A stretch of 43,663 bases of DNA from Candidatus Nitrosopelagicus sp. (lineage in GTDB: Archaea > Thermoproteota > Nitrososphaeria > Nitrososphaerales > Nitrosopumilaceae). Under the pieces are notes generated by a model that searched no databases, was not told the DNA's origin, and worked only from the letters and a program-made list of their open reading frames with translations. Each line of letters opens with the position of its first letter. The stretch's first letter is position 1. The position numbers and the translations under genes were made by a program. Below, one piece after another: positions 40,653-43,663 of this stretch. The DNA lies in contig JAOMCQ010000009.1 in NCBI GenBank assembly GCA_028345095.1, positions 1-43,663 on the forward strand, in the 5' to 3' direction.

Positions 40653-41423
40653 ATGCTTCCATTAAGAGATGAAAATCCACACCCTCCAGGATTTAAGCCA
40701 AAACTAACAATTGCACTAATCATTATCAATGTTATAGTATTTGGAATTGAAGTTGTAATAACTGGTCAATTCATTGAGTTTTCAAATCGTGAAGCAATGA
40801 ACATGTTTTTGAATTGGGGAGCAGTTCCAGGATGTGTCACAGGTCAAATCGATGGAATTAACACCGGTGCTGAAATTATTAATTGTCCTGCAATTCCTGA
40901 ACTGACTTTGATTACTTCAACATTCATGCATGGAGGAATAATGCATCTTGGTGGAAACATGTTGTTTTTGTGGATATTTGGTGATAATATTGAAGCCAAA
41001 TTTGGCAGAGTAAAGTATATTGGAATTTATTTGATGTGGGGCGTTGGCGCTGGTTTGATTCACATTTATGGTGATGCAGGTAGTGGAATTCCTGCAGTTG
41101 GTGCATCTGGTGCAATTGCTGGAATTTTAGGTGCATACTTGGTAATGTTTCCACGAGCTAAGGTTATGACGTTTGTGATGTTGGGATTTTTCTGGCGCAT
41201 GATGCACATTCCCGCAAAATTCTTCTTACCATTCTGGCTAATTTTTCAAAATTTGTTACCATTTTTCATAGGAGGTTTTGGTGTTGCAGGTGGTGGTGTT
41301 GCATTTTTGGCACACATTGGTGGTTTCTTTTTAGGATTAGGTGTCGGATATTTCTATAAGAAAACCAATAAGTCTGAGACTTATGGTTCTAGATATGGTT
41401 ATCGTAGAGATGATTGGAGATAA
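40653..41423 (+). CDS. Rhomboid-family intramembrane serine protease
   Basis: 256 residues with about six transmembrane helices. The catalytic dyad fits S152 in VGASGAIAGILG (GxSG) and H221 in LAHIGGFFLG. The FMHGGIMHLGGNMLFLWIFGDNIE loop is the diagnostic HxxxHxxxN region of rhomboids. A CVTGQ...NCPAIPEL insertion contains two cysteines. Substrates are unknown; membrane-anchored surface proteins in the neighbouring copper cluster are possible candidates. Confidence 0.92.
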   Translation: MLPLRDENPHPPGFKPKLTIALIIINVIVFGIEVVITGQFIEFSNREAMNMFLNWGAVPGCVTGQIDGINTGAEIINCPAIPELTLITSTFMHGGIMHLGGNMLFLWIFGDNIEAKFGRVKYIGIYLMWGVGAGLIHIYGDAGSGIPAVGASGAIAGILGAYLVMFPRAKVMTFVMLGFFWRMMHIPAKFFLPFWLIFQNLLPFFIGGFGVAGGGVAFLAHIGGFFLGLGVGYFYKKTNKSETYGSRYGYRRDDWR

Positions 41424-41461
41424 TTCAATCAATTAAATTATCATAATTACCTTTTCAATTC

Positions 41462-41638
41462 ATGCCATACGTACACGTATCACTATATCCTGGACGTTCT
41501 GAAGAACAAAAACAGGAATTTGCAAAGGCTGTCACTGATTCTGCAGTTGAGATTCTAAAAACAAAGAAAGAACATGTGATTATAGTCTTTGACGAAAACC
41601 CAAAAGAGAACTGGTTTCTTGCAGGAAATCAACTCTAA
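41462..41638 (+). CDS. 4-oxalocrotonate tautomerase-like protein, 58 aa
   Basis: A 58-codon ORF encoding MPYVHVSLYPGRSEEQKQEF and onward. Pro at position 2 becomes the N-terminal catalytic proline after Met removal, as in 4-OT enzymes. The length, the PGRSxEQKxEFAKAVTD helix and the C-terminal hydrophobic strand fit the family. The substrate is unknown. It follows the rhomboid gene by 38 bases. Confidence 0.8.
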   Translation: MPYVHVSLYPGRSEEQKQEFAKAVTDSAVEILKTKKEHVIIVFDENPKENWFLAGNQL

Positions 41639-41653
41639 TTTTTTTATTAAATT

Positions 41654-42511
41654 TTATATAAAATAAAATAAGGCTAAAGTAAAAACGGTATATAATATTA
41701 TTCCTAAGATTGTTGGTACATCATTAATTACTTCATAGAATTTTTTTAAATTATTTTTTTTCTTTGAAAGCATTAATTGTCGTGTAACTATAAATACAAA
41801 TATTGGAATTGTAAAAACTAATCTAAAATCATTTGTAGGGTTATCTACAAAAACATACATTCCATAAATAATAATTACTAATATTGCTGTTGTAATTAGA
41901 ATTTTATTTAATGAATCTATAGTATAACTTTTTAATACATTTCTATGATTCGAATAACCTTCTTCCATTGTCATTAATTCATTTTTTCGTTTCAAAAACC
42001 CCAAAAATAATGCAACTAAGAATACTCCTATAATTACCCATGGAGAAAATTCAGTTGATAGTAGAACTATTCCTGCAATTGCTCTTAAAATAAAATTTAA
42101 TCCTATTGCAAAAACATCTACATATACAAAATTTTTGCTCCAAACAGAGTATATTGTTGTATTTAAAATAAGAATCAAAATTACTATTCCAAATTGCCAA
42201 TTTAAGAAAAAACCTGAAACAACGCCAATAATTATTAAAGAAATAAAAATTTTTTTTGCGTTAACAATTGAAATATCCCCTCTTGCTAATGGTCTATTTC
42301 TTTTTTCTGGATGATTACGATCAGCATTTACATCTTTTATATCATTCAAAATGTAGATTGCACTTGATACAATACATAATACAAGAAATCCAAAAATAGT
42401 TTGTATTAAACTATCAGAAATTAAAAATTGAAATGAAAAAACTAATGGCAGAAATATTATTACGTTCTTGTACCATTGTCTAATTCTAATTAGTTTTAAT
42501 AACGAATTCAT
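41654..42511 (-). CDS. UbiA-family prenyltransferase, DPPR-synthase-like
   Basis: 285 residues with eight to nine transmembrane helices. The first Asp-rich motif is NDIKDVNADRNHPEKRNRPL. Its 'NHPEKRNRPLA' context matches decaprenylphosphoryl-5-phosphoribose synthase-like members of the UbiA family rather than quinone-type members. The second Asp motif is not clear by eye. It would attach a phosphoribosyl group to a polyprenyl phosphate, giving a sugar donor for cell-surface glycans. Its start shares one base with the glycosyltransferase-like gene's stop (TAATG). Confidence 0.75.
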   Translation of the reverse strand: MNSLLKLIRIRQWYKNVIIFLPLVFSFQFLISDSLIQTIFGFLVLCIVSSAIYILNDIKDVNADRNHPEKRNRPLARGDISIVNAKKIFISLIIIGVVSGFFLNWQFGIVILILILNTTIYSVWSKNFVYVDVFAIGLNFILRAIAGIVLLSTEFSPWVIIGVFLVALFLGFLKRKNELMTMEEGYSNHRNVLKSYTIDSLNKILITTAILVIIIYGMYVFVDNPTNDFRLVFTIPIFVFIVTRQLMLSKKKNNLKKFYEVINDVPTILGIILYTVFTLALFYFI

Positions 42512-43663
42512 TATGTTTCCTTATTTTCTGAATATACTATTTTGTACACCATCGTGCCTTTACTTCCTTTGTAGATTAATTCAAAATTTGAAGGAATTTC
42601 AGGATTTTCTGGATCTGTTAGTTTATTCAAAAACTCGTGATGATTTTCATGTGGTGGATAAATAAAATAATCTGGCAAGTTACTAGATTCATCATATCTA
42701 TCTAGAGGCCAACTGTGAAGGTTTGAATAATGTTTATCATAGAAACTCCAATTTTCTCTAGTAACATAATTTTCTATTGAATCATTTTTTGGTTCTTCAA
42801 TATAATTGAAAAATATTCGATTACTTTCTAAATAAGCATGATAAACTAACGATCCTCCGACATAGCTATCTTCGATGTTGGGTTCTTTTGATAAAACATT
42901 TGCAATCTCTTCCATCTCTTTACCTACAGTCTCTAAAGGCATATTATTTTGAATTCTTTTTATTTCATCTTGTATACTAATGAAAGGTTCATCTGATGAA
43001 AGTATCTTCAATTGTATGTATGAATATGTCACATTGAGTGATGCAAATATTACAATTAGAATAATGAAAGTCACTTTCATTCCATTATTCACATGAATTT
43101 TTTCTTTTTTTCCTTGTATTCTTTGAAATATTATTGGTAACATTTTTGTAAAAAATACTGCCGATAATGCAGCAAAACAAACCCAAATGAATAAGAAATG
43201 GTGTGGTCCTCTTACTGGTATTATAGCAATTGCAAGAGCAAAAACTATAGGAATTAAAAATATTGGTAAGAAATTTCTATCTATATTTTTCCAATTAATT
43301 ATTCCTAATACCATTAATGGAACAATAATTATAGCAAAAAAATGATTCTGAATATTTCCAAATAGAAATATTGATGTTACGGTAATTCCAATTGCACTTA
43401 AAATAATCACAAGATTTTTCTTAGAATATTTTAATTTCATTGAATATACTACTCCACCCAACACTGTTATGAGTCCTAAAATTGGTATTACTGGTAAAAT
43501 TGATAAACTAACTTTGTCTTCAAAACCAAATAAGCTATTAGGAATTCCATACAATAAATTATAAAAATAATTCTCTTTCCATAAATCAAAATCAACAAAA
43601 ATACTATCTAATATTCCACCCTGACTTTGCATGAATACTTCATCTTTCCATTCTTCATTTGAA
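42511..43663 (-). CDS. Membrane glycosyltransferase-like protein, C-terminal part (5' end outside window)
   Basis: The frame is open to the right edge. The Met at 43632 is internal, because upstream codons read SNEEWKDEVF without a stop. The visible part has about six to seven membrane helices, then a soluble C-terminal domain of about 140 residues (ANVLSKEPNIEDSYVGGSL, PPHENHHEFLNKL). This matches the C-terminal layout of dolichyl-phosphate-mannose-type (GT39-like) glycosyltransferases, but the catalytic N-terminal region is not in the window, so the call is tentative. Overlap with the UbiA-like gene suggests a shared surface-glycan pathway. Confidence 0.5.
   Translation of the reverse strand, partial: SNEEWKDEVFMQSQGGILDSIFVDFDLWKENYFYNLLYGIPNSLFGFEDKVSLSILPVIPILGLITVLGGVVYSMKLKYSKKNLVIILSAIGITVTSIFLFGNIQNHFFAIIIVPLMVLGIINWKNIDRNFLPIFLIPIVFALAIAIIPVRGPHHFLFIWVCFAALSAVFFTKMLPIIFQRIQGKKEKIHVNNGMKVTFIILIVIFASLNVTYSYIQLKILSSDEPFISIQDEIKRIQNNMPLETVGKEMEEIANVLSKEPNIEDSYVGGSLVYHAYLESNRIFFNYIEEPKNDSIENYVTRENWSFYDKHYSNLHSWPLDRYDESSNLPDYFIYPPHENHHEFLNKLTDPENPEIPSNFELIYKGSKGTMVYKIVYSENKET

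Noticed and set aside
1-43663. tRNA, rRNA or CRISPR array
   Set aside because: I scanned the gaps for TψC-arm-like GGTTCGAATCC sequences, conserved rRNA segments and regularly spaced short repeats and saw none. A tool search would be needed to exclude a tRNA with an intron.

Overview
The window is a chromosomal segment of an ammonia-oxidising thaumarchaeon (Nitrososphaerota), most likely Nitrosopumilus or a close marine relative. The evidence is low G+C with short AT-rich intergenic gaps, and promoters with TATA boxes about 22-27 bases before the start codon, implying leaderless mRNAs. The gene content also fits: an Amt ammonium transporter, an archaeal A-type ATP synthase, a plastocyanin-like protein ending in a PEFG sorting signal, and a large set of exported copper-handling proteins. 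No rRNA, tRNA, CRISPR array or insertion sequence was recognised.

Layout. (1) 1-9792 is mostly accessory. It starts with the end of a beta-CASP metallo-beta-lactamase nuclease, which is coupled to a SWIM/zinc-ribbon protein. A leftward operon converges on these: two ParB-like paralogues, an SNF2-type helicase and a DUF3883 (endonuclease-fold) protein. Next come three overlapping small leftward genes with Shine-Dalgarno-like starts. The SWIM/ParB/helicase/DUF3883 group is my best candidate for an undescribed defence or DNA-processing system. (2) 9992-16482 holds an ABC1/UbiB-type kinase operon, a nucleotide operon (dTMP kinase, HD phosphohydrolase, UMP kinase, TPR protein), small unknown proteins and a 37-residue membrane peptide with a strong-looking promoter. 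(3) 16530-22362 carries a Cas4-like iron-sulfur protein with degenerate catalytic motifs, ATP synthase subunit C, a putative regulator, the ammonium transporter and a rhodanese. (4) 22373-29445 is the main ATP synthase locus: subunit I leftward, then E-A-B-D, a 43-residue helical ORF, and the proteolipid rightward. Subunit F was not found. (5) 29473-31098 has divergent pyrI/pyrB and a tiny Cys-rich protein. (6) 31110-40605 is a surface copper cluster: a CopC-CopD-beta-propeller fusion, a plastocyanin with a PEFG tail, two paralogous pairs of exported proteins and a CFI-box protein. Five of these are predicted to mature with histidine at the N-terminus, as in CopC and other histidine-brace copper proteins. 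(7) 40653-43663 has a rhomboid protease, a 4-oxalocrotonate-tautomerase-like protein, a UbiA-type prenyltransferase and the C-terminal part of a membrane glycosyltransferase-like protein that runs off the right edge.

Together the core genes cover ammonium uptake, energy conservation, pyrimidine synthesis and the copper supply that ammonia oxidation and copper-based electron transport need. The left part is an accessory region with nucleic-acid-processing genes. All functional calls come from reading motifs by eye; no database search was run.
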